From Pavlovales sp. CCMP2436 (lineage: Eukaryota > Haptophyta > Pavlovophyceae > Pavlovales), in contig MU631488.1 in the NCBI GenBank assembly GCA_026770615.1, positions 203,876 through 216,306 of the forward strand: a stretch of DNA of 12,431 nt, in the 5' to 3' direction. A program made the position numbers and the translations under genes. The stretch's first letter is position 1. Each line of letters opens with the position of its first letter. Positions 1 to 7,072 of this stretch are shown here, in pieces. A model generated the notes under the pieces. The model made no database searches. It was not told the DNA's origin and worked only from the letters and a program-made list of their open reading frames with translations.

Positions 1-11
1 TCCCCCACTCC

Positions 12-150
12 CTGCCCCAACACAAACGCAGAGAAAGAACTCAACGCCCCCCCCCCCTGCCCCAACACAAACGCAGTGGAATAACTCAAAGGGGGAGGGG
101 GGGGAGGGGGGGTGTTTGAAGATTTCTCTGCATTTGTGTTGATACAGGGG
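12..150. repeat. Tandem and inverted copies of a ~20-25 bp unit
   Basis: The unit CTGCCCCAACACAAACGCAG occurs directly at 12-31 and 57-76, separated by a C-rich run. A diverged inverted copy lies at 125-150. The segment can therefore fold back on itself. The C and G homopolymer runs between the copies are typical of unstable non-coding DNA. No gene was recognised here. Confidence 0.75.
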
Positions 151-340
151 AGGTGGTCCACTGTCTAGTCCAAAATATAAAAAAGCGAAAAACGAGTAAA
201 TAAAAAAACTACTGGAGATTGGAGACCCCCCCCCCCCAAAAAAAACCTGCTCTGAATTTTGCAAACAGAGTCGAGGAGCTCGTCGAGCGGAGAGAAGCCG
301 CCTGAAGCCAACGCCTAAAGAAATAAGAAAAAGAAGAAGA

Positions 341-433
341 ATGAGAATGAGAAAAGAAGAAGAAGAAGAAGAAGAAGAAGAAGAAGAACAACAATAATAA
401 TAATAATGATGATAATAATAATAATAATAATAA
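341..433. repeat. Microsatellite: (GAA)n then (AAT)n
   Basis: An imperfect GAA/AGA tract of roughly 340-388 passes directly into an AAT/AAC/GAT tract of roughly 389-433. It produces apparent poly-Leu/Phe open frames on the minus strand, which should not be treated as proteins. Confidence 0.9.
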
Positions 434-454
434 GAGCAGTAGCATGTCATGCCC

Positions 455-484
455 GTACGCCTTCGGGCTGCAAGTCGGGGGGCG
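455..484 (-). repeat. Dispersed ~30 bp motif, copy 1 (inverted)
   Basis: The reverse complement of this stretch contains CCCGACTTGCAGCCC followed by an AGGCGTA-like end. Related copies in the opposite orientation lie at 866-900 and 12163-12188, the last inside an intron of the ABC gene. It looks like a piece of a dispersed repeat family. The full family unit cannot be delimited here. Confidence 0.5.
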
Positions 485-510
485 ATAAAAGAACTATTAA
501 CAAACAGCAT

Positions 511-582
511 AAGAAGAGTCACTGCGTGAGGTAGTGCAAGGAGACAGGGGGAGCCTGAAGACCTCGCAAAAAAAAGAAAAAC
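511..582 (+). repeat. A-tailed repeat module, copy A (short)
   Basis: This copy contains AGAGTCACTGCGTGAGGTAG, then a GAGACAGGGGGAGCCTGAAGAC-like segment, and ends in an A-rich run. Related copies lie at 758-830, about 952-1035 and 1204-1255. Three of the four are followed by A-rich tracts, which suggests a short retroposon (SINE-like) or a tandemly expanded unit. No polymerase III A/B boxes were recognised. Confidence 0.55.
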
Positions 583-597
583 ATGCAGTACTCACTT

Positions 598-830
598 AGT
601 TAGTTACATTTACCCTACAACACACCCGCAAACGCCCTAGGCGTTGAGGGAGGTGGCTTTCGTCATATCTGCAGTGGGAGGTGGCGCTCAGCGCCCATGG
701 GCAGCAGTAGCCTTGACGAAGATAGCTATACTGTGCAATAACAGCAGCAGCAGTGTCAGAAAAGTCGTTGCGTGAGATGGAGGAAGGAGACAGGGGAAGC
801 CTACAGACATCACCTAGAATAAAAAAAAAG
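598..830 (+). repeat. A-tailed repeat module, copy B (long form)
   Basis: This is a long copy of the module, alignable over roughly 200 bp with 1041-1255. Shared landmarks are a TTAGTTAGTTA-like start, CACACCCGCAAACGCCCTAG with a small hairpin (AACGCC-CTA-GGCGTT), GGGAGGTGGCTTT, a CAGCAGCAG tract and the GCGTGAG box. It ends in an A-rich tail at about 820-830. Within it, GGCGCTCAGCGCC forms a second small hairpin that is degraded in the other long copy. Confidence 0.65.
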
Positions 831-865
831 GACAACGGCTTTTTTTGTAATAATAATTCTTATAA

Positions 866-900
866 CGCCTCCCCACTTGCAGCCCCTATCGAGGGCGTAG
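866..900 (+). repeat. Dispersed ~30 bp motif, copy 2
   Basis: The stretch CCCCACTTGCAGCCCC is followed by GAGGGCGTAG. It matches the reverse complement of 455-484 and the direct strand of 12163-12188. It is preceded at 838-846 by a T-run, as is the copy at 12163. Confidence 0.5.
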
Positions 901-951
901 GGGCATGGCGCCTGTACTCCGACGGCTGAGGCGAGGCAACCGTACCAATCT

Positions 952-1035
952 AATAAAAGTCATTGCGTGAGGTAGAGGAAAGTAACAGGAGGAGGCTACA
1001 GACATCGCCTAAAAAAACAAAAAAAAACAAAAACA
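952..1035 (+). repeat. A-tailed repeat module, copy C (short)
   Basis: This short form of the module contains AAAGTCATTGCGTGAGGTAG and GGCTACAGACATCGCCT, then an A-rich tail with C interruptions. It sits immediately before long copy D. Confidence 0.55.
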
Positions 1036-1040
1036 GCAAT

Positions 1041-1255
1041 AGTTAGTTAATTAAAATGACCCTTCAACACACCCGCAAACGCCCTAGGCGTTGAGGGAGG
1101 TGGCTTTCATGATATCTGCAGTGGGAGGGGGCGCTCAGCCCCCCTGGGCAGCAATCAGCCTTGACGAAGATGGCTACAGTGTGTAATAACAGCAGCAGCA
1201 GTGTGAGAAGAGTCGCTGCGTGAGGTAGAGGAGGAGACCGAAGAAGGCTATCGCA
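1041..1255 (+). repeat. A-tailed repeat module, copy D (long form)
   Basis: This is the second long copy, parallel to 598-830 with scattered substitutions and small indels. It lacks the terminal A-run, and the sequence after about 1255 is unrelated to the other copies. Minus-strand open frames in copies B and D share a stretch of predicted peptide only because the DNA is repeated. Confidence 0.6.
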
Positions 1256-1416
1256 ATTCAGCCACATAAACAACATCGGCTGTGTAAATATCTAGAAGTA
1301 CGTCCGTTCCCTGACTGGTCTCCACCGGACCCAAGCGTTGAGAAACACTCGGAGCAAGGGACCTTTTGCAAGCACACGGCTGTAGCATCCTCGTGACAGT
1401 GTTGATAGTTTGGTGT

Positions 1417-1554
1417 GCTGGAGCCAGGACTCTATTCTTGGTTAATTCCTTACCGGCAAGGAATTAACCAAAACGATAAGAACTGCAAACTGTAAACTGG
1501 TTTTGAACCAGTGCGATTTTTAATTTCGGTAGCAACCAAGACCTGGCTCCAGCA
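1417..1554. mobile_element. Small inverted-repeat element (MITE-like)
   Basis: A perfect 13-bp inverted repeat, TGCTGGAGCCAGG, bounds the segment (1417-1429 and 1542-1554). Inside are a 14-bp-stem palindrome (1438-1451 with 1458-1471, loop ACCGGC) and a 7-bp-stem hairpin (1496-1502 with 1506-1512). The nested structure and small size fit a non-autonomous DNA transposon or a strongly structured RNA. No clear target-site duplication was seen, so the MITE call is tentative. Confidence 0.45.
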
Positions 1555-1562
1555 GTGAAGGA

Positions 1563-1722
1563 ATAATAATGACAATGATGATGATGATAATGATGATGAT
1601 GATGATGATGATAATACTGCTACTGCTAATAATAACAAATACATAATAATAATAATAATAATAATGATGATAATAATAATAATAATGTTAATAATACTAC
1701 TACTAATAATCTAATAATACTA
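1563..1722. repeat. Microsatellite: (GAT)n / (AAT)n
   Basis: An imperfect trinucleotide tract rich in ATG/ATA/AAT. It lies within the presumed intron or 3' flank of the minus-strand gene at 1929-2744. It accounts for the artificial Leu/Ile-rich tail that gene would have if read through. Confidence 0.9.
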
Positions 1723-1928
1723 TTCATAAAAATCACCTCGCCCGTCAAAGTGAGCGAAATGATTTTCTCGGTGAAAAGCGGCCGCAGCGCTAGCTCGAAG
1801 ACCTGCTCGGGAGAATGGGGAAGGGGGAGGATTCTTATTATTCTTATTATTCGGTGCACGATAAAAGATTTGAATAGAAAATAATGGATAAAACGGGGGA
1901 GGAGGCGCCCGAAAATGCATCTGCGCAC

Positions 1929-2744
1929 CTGTTCGAGCCCTCGTGTTGCCATGTGCCGGGTGCCCATTTGACCCCCCAGAGTGATATTGTCGCGGTATAT
2001 TACCAACAACCGCGCGAGTTGGCCGAGCTCGTTTGCCCTCATTCGTCTAATCGGGCCGTTGGCATTCGCGTTCTCCGAGAAGATGGAGACCACTGCGTCG
2101 AAGATCGGGCGAGCTGCCATCGTGCCCATGTAAGGCAACAGTGCGCCCATCGCGCGCACCACCTCCCCCGGCTGATTGTGCATTGCGTTCCGCATCCGCC
2201 TCGTGGCAACGTCCGTCGTGCTTACGCCATAGAATGCGAATTTCGCTTGGGCCTCGACAAGGCGGACCACATGCTGCGGGCTCATCATTCGCGCGCGGCT
2301 CGCAAGCAGCTCGTCGGCGAGCGCGATGACCTCCTGCAGGGGACACCCGTCCGGGTCTATCCTCAACGACAGCGCGCAGAGCGCGAGGAGCGCCTCCACG
2401 AGCTCGCCGTCCGGCTGCGGACCCGGCTTCGTCCTCAATGCCTGGACGAACGCGTTGACCGCAAGCCTGACCTCACCGCCCGGTGCCTGCGTGTAGAGCT
2501 GGTCGATGCGCGCGAGTGTCACCGCGGCGTCACAGAGCGCCGGGGGCGGGTTGTACGCGCGCGGGGCTCTCTGATCAGCCCCCCCCGCGGGGTGCACCAA
2601 GGCGCCATGTGCGCGCTCCGAGCTGAGCCGCCGCGCGTGCACGAGGGCGGGTAACCGGGTCCGGGTGGCGACTCCCCGCACGGGCGGCGCCGCAGACGCC
2701 ACGGCGCGCAGAGTTCCATAGAACGCAAATCGAAGCGCCGCCAT
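1929..2744 (-). CDS. Probable mitochondrial helical-repeat protein, 5' exon only
   Basis: The minus-strand frame opens with an ATG at 2744. Residues 1-45 are rich in Ala, Arg and Ser with almost no acidic residues, as expected of a mitochondrial presequence. From about residue 65 the protein is a run of predicted amphipathic helices, with Leu/Ala-rich segments such as ALLALCALSLRI and MSPQHVVRLVEAQAKFAFYG. That pattern resembles the helical-repeat portions of organellar RNA-binding proteins (FASTK/RAP or OPR type), but no RAP domain is visible and the family is inferred. The frame stays open to 1626, yet beyond about 1929 it is microsatellite translation. A CAG|GTGCGC donor, with the exon ending at 1929 (272 codons, phase 0), is the likely end of this exon; a weaker TTG|GTAATA donor has its exon end at 2004. 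The following exon was not found. Confidence 0.6.
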
Positions 2745-3116
2745 ATTGGCCGCGTGCTTTGTTTTAAAGAAATTTTCAATCCAATAAGTTTTAATGTATG
2801 TGACAATTATGACGAAAACTATGCGCAGCTGACTGTGCGTGTACCTGTAGCACGAATTATGCGCCTCGAGCTGAAGACGTCCTACTAATATGAAAGTAGG
2901 CTAACCACACGAGTACTCCATAAAATTTCGCTGACCTACTCATGTCTGGGCTACATGGTGCTGCAAGTACTTCCCTCCTGCAAATCCAAGTTGACCTCGC
3001 AAGCAAAGGGGGATAAAACACCCTCGAAAATTTAATACCCCTTGCGCACCCGGGCGAGCTCCGCGATGCGGTGGGGTGGGGGGGGGGTGGACCAAACCTT
3101 GGTCGGCCTAAATCGT
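2745..3116. other. Intergenic stretch, nothing recognised
   Basis: This stretch separates the start of the minus-strand mitochondrial gene from the left end of the foldback element. It presumably carries that gene's promoter and 5' UTR, but no TATA box or other recognisable element was identified. A G-run lies at about 3070-3090. Confidence 0.5.
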
Positions 3117-3315
3117 AACATTTTTAAGTTGCAGAACTCACAACAATTCTGGGGTCGTCGCGCTGCACCCGTTTGCCCGGAGGGCGGGGATCTAGGAGGA
3201 GCAGCGCCCCCAGAAAATGTAAAAAAAAGCCCGCCGCAGGCGTGGGGGGTCCGGGGGGTGATACCCCACGATTCATACCTAATAAGTCAATTCATACCGC
3301 TCTCCAAGTCACGAC

Positions 3316-3347
3316 TCTGAACCGAGTATGAACACACCGAGTCTGAA
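3316..3347. repeat. Short direct repeat inside the arm
   Basis: The motif CGAGTATGAAC recurs as CGAGTCTGAAC about 18 bp downstream, and the pair is preserved in the right arm (about 5300-5335). It is a candidate binding site for a transposase or other protein, but function is not shown. Confidence 0.4.
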
Positions 3348-3401
3348 CCTGGGTCGGGATGTGTGTGGTGGTTTTTCTCTTTTACCGAAGTTCATCGGAT
3401 A

Positions 3402-3425
3402 AAAACGCCCCTGATGGGGCGTTTT
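3402..3425. repeat. Perfect hairpin in left arm
   Basis: AAAACGCCCC and GGGGCGTTTT form a 10-bp perfect stem around a TGAT loop. The same hairpin lies in the right arm at 5195-5218. It looks like a factor-independent terminator, but that reading is not expected in nuclear eukaryotic DNA. A structural or protein-binding role in the element is equally possible. Confidence 0.75.
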
Positions 3426-3650
3426 GATATTTTCGCGAGCTGATTCCGTGCGGCTGTCTGCGCTCCGCGAGCCTCACGGACCTCCACCTCGCGCGCCCTC
3501 AGTGGCCGTGGTCGCCAGTGGGACATGGCCGTCAAACCTCACGGGCTTGCCGGATCTAACGTCTGGCGGCCGCGCGCCCGCTACGTCGAGCACCCTGTCG
3601 GCTGATTCGACGACGCTCTCGGGGCGATCTGGGTCGGCCATGAACGCTCG

Positions 3651-4140
3651 CCTGGAGGGGGCTGCGTCGCTCTCCGATCTTGCCCTTCGGCACCAGCACC
3701 CTCGGGGGGGTCCATGACGGCGATGTGTCCCTGGCGGGCCGGGCTGCCGAGGTCTTCCCACCGCTCCAAAGCACAGTGCCCTCGAGGACGCCTATGGGAG
3801 CGTTTTGGGCACGCCAAAGGCGCAGTCCTGGAGGGGGCCACGTCGCTCTGTGCGCTCGCCCTTCGGCACCAGCACCCTCGGGGTGGTCCATGACGGCGAT
3901 GACTCGCGGGCGGGCCGGGCCGCCGAGGTCTTCCCGACGCTCCGCGTCATTGTGCTCGACGACGCCTTTTGGGCGTTTTGGGCACGCCGAAGGCGCAGTC
4001 CTGGAGGGGGCCAAATCGCTCTCCGAGCTCGCCCTTCGTCGCCAGCACCCCCACGGGAGTCCATGACGGTGATGTCTCGCGGGCGGATCGGGCCGCCGAG
4101 GTCTTCCCGGCGCTCTGCGTCATTGTGCTCGACGACCTGA
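3651..4140 (+). repeat. About three tandem copies of a ~175 bp GC-rich unit
   Basis: The landmark CCTGGAGGGGGC starts units at about 3651, 3827 and 4000, giving periods of 176 and 173 bp; the third unit stops at about 4140. Each unit carries CGCCCTTCG-like, CCATGACGG and GAGGTCTTCCC segments. The first unit overlaps the left arm, so part of it is mirrored at 4862-4975. The units are open in several frames on both strands. This follows from GC richness and repetition and is not evidence of coding. Confidence 0.8.
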
Positions 4141-4861
4141 GGAGTTAGTTGCGGATTCGTGAATGGGGCGCCCCTTCGGGAGCAGTGACTATTTCTTTCC
4201 GCTTCCGAGCGCTGAGAATCGAAAATATTAGTTACTTTAAGCTCGTCGTCAACCCCAGAGGCACACGAGAGGCACACGAAGTGGGCTCCGACCGTCGAGG
4301 GGGGCTCGATTCAACTTATTATTCGACGACGACAGCATAGCTATCGACATTTAGCGTGTGCAGGGGCGAACAATGTCTACTTCTTCGTCCCGCCCACAGC
4401 TGTTCTCCCTTCCCAGTGCGAATCGCGCCACTAATTCAGAATTCGATACAAGAGAAAAAAAAATTATGAGCGGCTCAGTTAAAGCTATGATTCATCAACA
4501 GGAGGTATTAATCCACATTCGGCTCACGCACTTTTACCCACCAGCGACCACCCACCATGTGCATCTCAAAGCTCTAAAAGGTGCCACGAGCGATAGGTTC
4601 AGCGCGAAGTTATCGCACTGCATGTTCTTCACGCCACCGCAGGCCGCCACCACCGTGATCGATACAGACATGCAGTGTTGTGCATGGGTCGCGCATGACA
4701 CGGCAAACCACCACGCGAGCTCACCTCTGGCGACAGCCCCGCGCGAGCTCACCTGCTTCGCTCATCGACCCGAACAAGCAGGGGCGCTTTGATATTTTTG
4801 TTCTCTTAACAGTCGGGACGGGAGGGTGAACCGATTTTTTTCGTTTTCGGTTGTGCCGTCT
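4141..4861. other. Central spacer of the foldback element
   Basis: About 720 bp lie between the tandem repeats and the right arm. A 144-codon plus frame (4358-4792) is open but has no recognisable domain and overlaps sequence with another explanation. At 4742-4761 there is a perfect 20-bp inverted copy of sequence around the putative splice donor at 5693/5694, and a shorter copy of its core lies at 4714-4726. Positions 4781-4800 match 3416-3435 of the left arm at 18 of 20 bases. Confidence 0.55.
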
Positions 4862-5194
4862 GGAAGACCTCGGCGGCCCGGCCCGCCAGCGAGACATCGC
4901 CGTCATGGACCCCCCCGAGGGTGCTGGTGCCGAAGGGCAAGATCGGAGAGCGACGCAGCCCCCTCCAGGCGAGCGTTCATGGCCGGCCCAGAACGCCCCG
5001 AGAGCGTCGTCGAATCAGCCGACAGGATGCTCGACGTAGCGGGCGCGCGGCCGCCAGACGTTAGATCCGGCAAGCCCGTGAGGTTTGACGGCCATGTCCC
5101 ACTGGCGACCACGGCCACTGAGGGCGCGCGAGGTGGAGGTCCGTGAGGCTCGCGGAGCGCAGACAGCCGCACGGAATCAGCTCGCGAAAATATC

Positions 5195-5218
5195 AAAACG
5201 CCCCATCAGGGGCGTTTT
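5195..5218. repeat. Perfect hairpin in right arm
   Basis: This is the mirror copy of the hairpin at 3402-3425, with the same 10-bp stem (AAAACGCCCC/GGGGCGTTTT) and loop ATCA. Its exact preservation in both arms fits recent arm homogenisation or a conserved function. Confidence 0.75.
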
Positions 5219-5693
5219 ATCCGATGAACTTCGGTTCGACTTTTTAATTCTCACCAGCGAATAAAGAGAATAACCACACCACCAAACGCATCCCGACCCA
5301 GGTTCAGACTCGGTATGTTCATACTCGGTTCAGAGTCGTGACTTGGAGAGCGGTATGAATTGACTTATTAGGTATGAACCGGGGGGCTTCGCCCCCCGGA
5401 CCCCCCCGAAGCCCCCCGGACCCCCCACGCCTGCGGCGAGCTTTTTTTTTACATTTTCTGGGAGCGCTGCTCCCAGACCCCCGCTCTCCGGGCAAACGGG
5501 TGCAGCGCGACGCCCCCAGAATTTTTGTGAGTTCTGCACCTTAAAAATGTTTGACAAGTCTGCAACCCACTGCCTGCTGCCCTTTTCTATTGTAAGTACG
5601 TACGTAAGTCGTAGATTAAAAAAAATGTTTGACAGCGCAAGAACAATTTTTTTAACTGTGCCCCATTTGCTTGTGTTCGGGGTCGCGAAGCAG

Positions 5694-5821
5694 GTGAGCT
5701 CGCGGGGGGCACGCGCGCGGTGCCTCTGGCCAAATTTGGATCGAAGAGCAAGTTGCTGTGCACCCTCGCCTACTCACCGCCCCCTGCTGCCCGCCCCATC
5801 CCCCTCGCACACTTGCTACAG
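5694..5821 (+). other. Putative intron upstream of the small membrane protein
   Basis: AAGCAG|GTGAGC marks the donor and a C/T-rich tract ending TTGCTACAG|ATTGAG marks the acceptor, 12 bases before the preferred ATG. The length of 128 bp is close to the 129-bp lipocalin intron in this window. The donor neighbourhood is duplicated in inverted orientation inside the foldback element (4742-4761). Confidence 0.55.
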
Positions 5822-5833
5822 ATTGAGATCAGC

Positions 5834-6013
5834 ATGCCCCCGCGTGAGAACTTGTTCAGGTTCGTGGTGAACGAGGCGTCGCGGCCGATGACCTGGCCGC
5901 TGATGGTCGGTATCGGCGTCTCGTTCCTCGTCTGCGGCGTTCTCCCCGCCTTCCTCGGCCGGAACGACGTCGAGGGGAAGAAGGCCAGCCAGTACTTGAA
6001 CCCGAAGCACTAG
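5834..6013 (+). CDS. Small single-span protein, likely mitochondrial ATP synthase 6 kDa-type subunit
   Basis: The 59-residue product starts MPPRENLFRFVVNEASR, followed by one hydrophobic span (about residues 20-38, PLMVGIGVSFLVCGVLPAF) and a charged tail ending in NPKH. This layout matches the small accessory subunits of mitochondrial F1Fo-ATP synthase: the plant 6 kDa subunit and the opisthokont j/6.8 kDa proteolipid group. Those have a short basic or aromatic N-terminus, one membrane helix in the inner membrane, and a hydrophilic tail. The assignment rests on pattern and length, not on a search. A likely intron (GTGAGC at 5694 to AG at 5821) lies just upstream. The preceding exon is in frame (phase 0) with an upstream ATG at 5622, so a longer N-terminus is possible; I prefer the internal ATG because the family is short. 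Confidence 0.55.
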   Translation: MPPRENLFRFVVNEASRPMTWPLMVGIGVSFLVCGVLPAFLGRNDVEGKKASQYLNPKH

Positions 6014-6903
6014 TTGGTCGGGAGGGTGGCGGCCATATCCGATCACATGCCACGCCGCCCGCGATCGAGCGTCCGCCGCGCAGGTGCGGCCGACTCGTAC
6101 GAGTAGCGGGCCGTCTCGCATGCAACGACGATCCGAACGTTTGCAGCTGGGCGAGCGGAGATGCGCGAGGCTCAAGCTATCGGCGAGGACGCGAGCTCAG
6201 CGGTCCAGCGCGAGTTTGCGCGCTGTGAGCGAGCCTTGTCAATGTTGCGGCGGCAGGCGTAACGTGCGAGTGGCGCAGGCTGTTCGGGGCGGTGTGTGCA
6301 GTGGGTATCGGATGTTTCTGCAGTCAGATGTGAGGTGGTGCGACGCCCAGGCCATAGCCATTCCATCTATAAGTAGTGGACGTTATTCTTATCTTTAGAT
6401 TCGGCCTGGCATGCGAGTCGTGTCGCTCATCGCGTACTTCTAAATCATGGATAACTTTGTGAGCTGCATTGCAGAAAAATAATAAATAAAATGGAGTCTC
6501 ACATGTACAAGTTTCTAGCGAAATGTCTGTCCCCGGGAAGCTCGCATTAGACCTGAGTGGTGAAAAACCTTAAGTCCAGGGATCCAAACCGGGCGCACGG
6601 ATACCGTCCCCGTACTGCTGATCCAGATCAGATCAGACACAAGAAAATCGTCGACTCTCGACTGACGCGCTGACCTGAGGCGCTGACCGACCGACCTTGA
6701 GCCGCTTGAACTGCTGCATCTCACTCGCGTCGCTTCTGAAAAGTATGCAGCCCGTCTGCGAGCACGCCCTCCCTTGCGCGAAATAAAAATAGAAGCGCAA
6801 GATTACGAATTGCGCTCTAGGCAGCCCTGCGACGGTCGACCATTTGACACATTCGCTGACACCGACTTCATTCACGTGAGTAGTTACGTCTTCGAGTTAA
6901 CTA
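6014..6903. other. Non-genic stretch after the small gene
   Basis: The stretch is GC-rich to about 6400 and then mixed. AATAAA-type sequences at about 6480-6490 could serve as polyadenylation signals, though about 470 bp beyond the stop codon. Open frames of 64-104 codons on both strands show no recognisable domain, and none is annotated. Confidence 0.4.
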
Positions 6904-7070
6904 CAGGGGATCGCGGGAAATAAGAAACCGTCGTGTTAAAAAACTGAGCCTCGTTTTTTTGCCCTTCAATAGTAACTTTAACCAAAATTTAACAACTGTT
7001 TGTATTTAATTTGCTAAGAAACTCAGCCTCAGCCTCAAAAAGCGCCGTTCTTATTGCCAGCGATCCCCTG
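6904..7070. mobile_element. MITE with 23-bp inverted ends flanked by TA
   Basis: The ends at 6904-6926 and 7048-7070 are inverted copies beginning CAGGGGATCGC and ending AATAAGAA, identical at 21 of 23 positions. Both are immediately bordered by TA (6902-6903 and 7071-7072), matching the TA target-site duplication of Tc1/mariner-type insertions. The 167-bp element has no coding capacity, so it would need a transposase in trans. The element interior is AT-rich with further imperfect inverted similarity (CTGAGCC / GGCTGAG). Confidence 0.75.
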
Positions 7071-7072
7071 TA

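Larger units (their letters stand above)
3117..5551. mobile_element. Foldback element with ~640-690 bp inverted arms
   Basis: The left arm (3117-3758) and right arm (4862-5551) are near-identical reverse complements. They begin at AACATTTTTAAG and end at CTTAAAAATGTT. The right arm is longer mainly because of an extra ~30 bp near 5230-5265 and a duplicated GC-rich segment near 5380-5420. Between the arms lie the remaining tandem repeats (to about 4140) and about 700 bp of other sequence. No transposase or other recognisable protein is encoded, so it is non-autonomous or not a transposon at all; a recent inverted duplication is the alternative. No target-site duplication is evident. The overall architecture, with long arms containing tandem repeats, resembles foldback elements. 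Confidence 0.7.

Noticed and set aside
596..1276. Two minus-strand open frames with a shared peptide segment (596-835 and 1064-1276)
   Set aside because: The shared peptide follows from the repeated DNA module. The frames are not conserved in the short copies of the module, and N-terminal parts differ.
1884..2654. 256-codon plus-strand open frame opposite the mitochondrial gene
   Set aside because: It is antisense to the better-supported minus-strand exon, is rich in His/Arg/Cys as GC-rich shadows are, and has no domain.
3402..3425. Bacterial factor-independent terminator
   Set aside because: The hairpin shape fits, but the surroundings are eukaryotic and no upstream bacterial-type gene exists, so it is listed only as a hairpin.
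3556..4014. Long overlapping open frames on both strands of the tandem repeats
   Set aside because: They arise from GC-rich repetition. Several frames are open at once and none shows a preferred coding pattern.
4358..4792. 144-codon plus-strand open frame in the foldback centre
   Set aside because: No recognisable domain and no splice or start context. It covers the inverted copy of the splice-donor region and the arm-like segment at 4781-4800, which explain the DNA better than a gene.
6633..6875. 80-codon minus-strand open frame
   Set aside because: No recognisable domain, no clear splice sites and no coding bias relative to flanks, so it cannot be supported as a gene.
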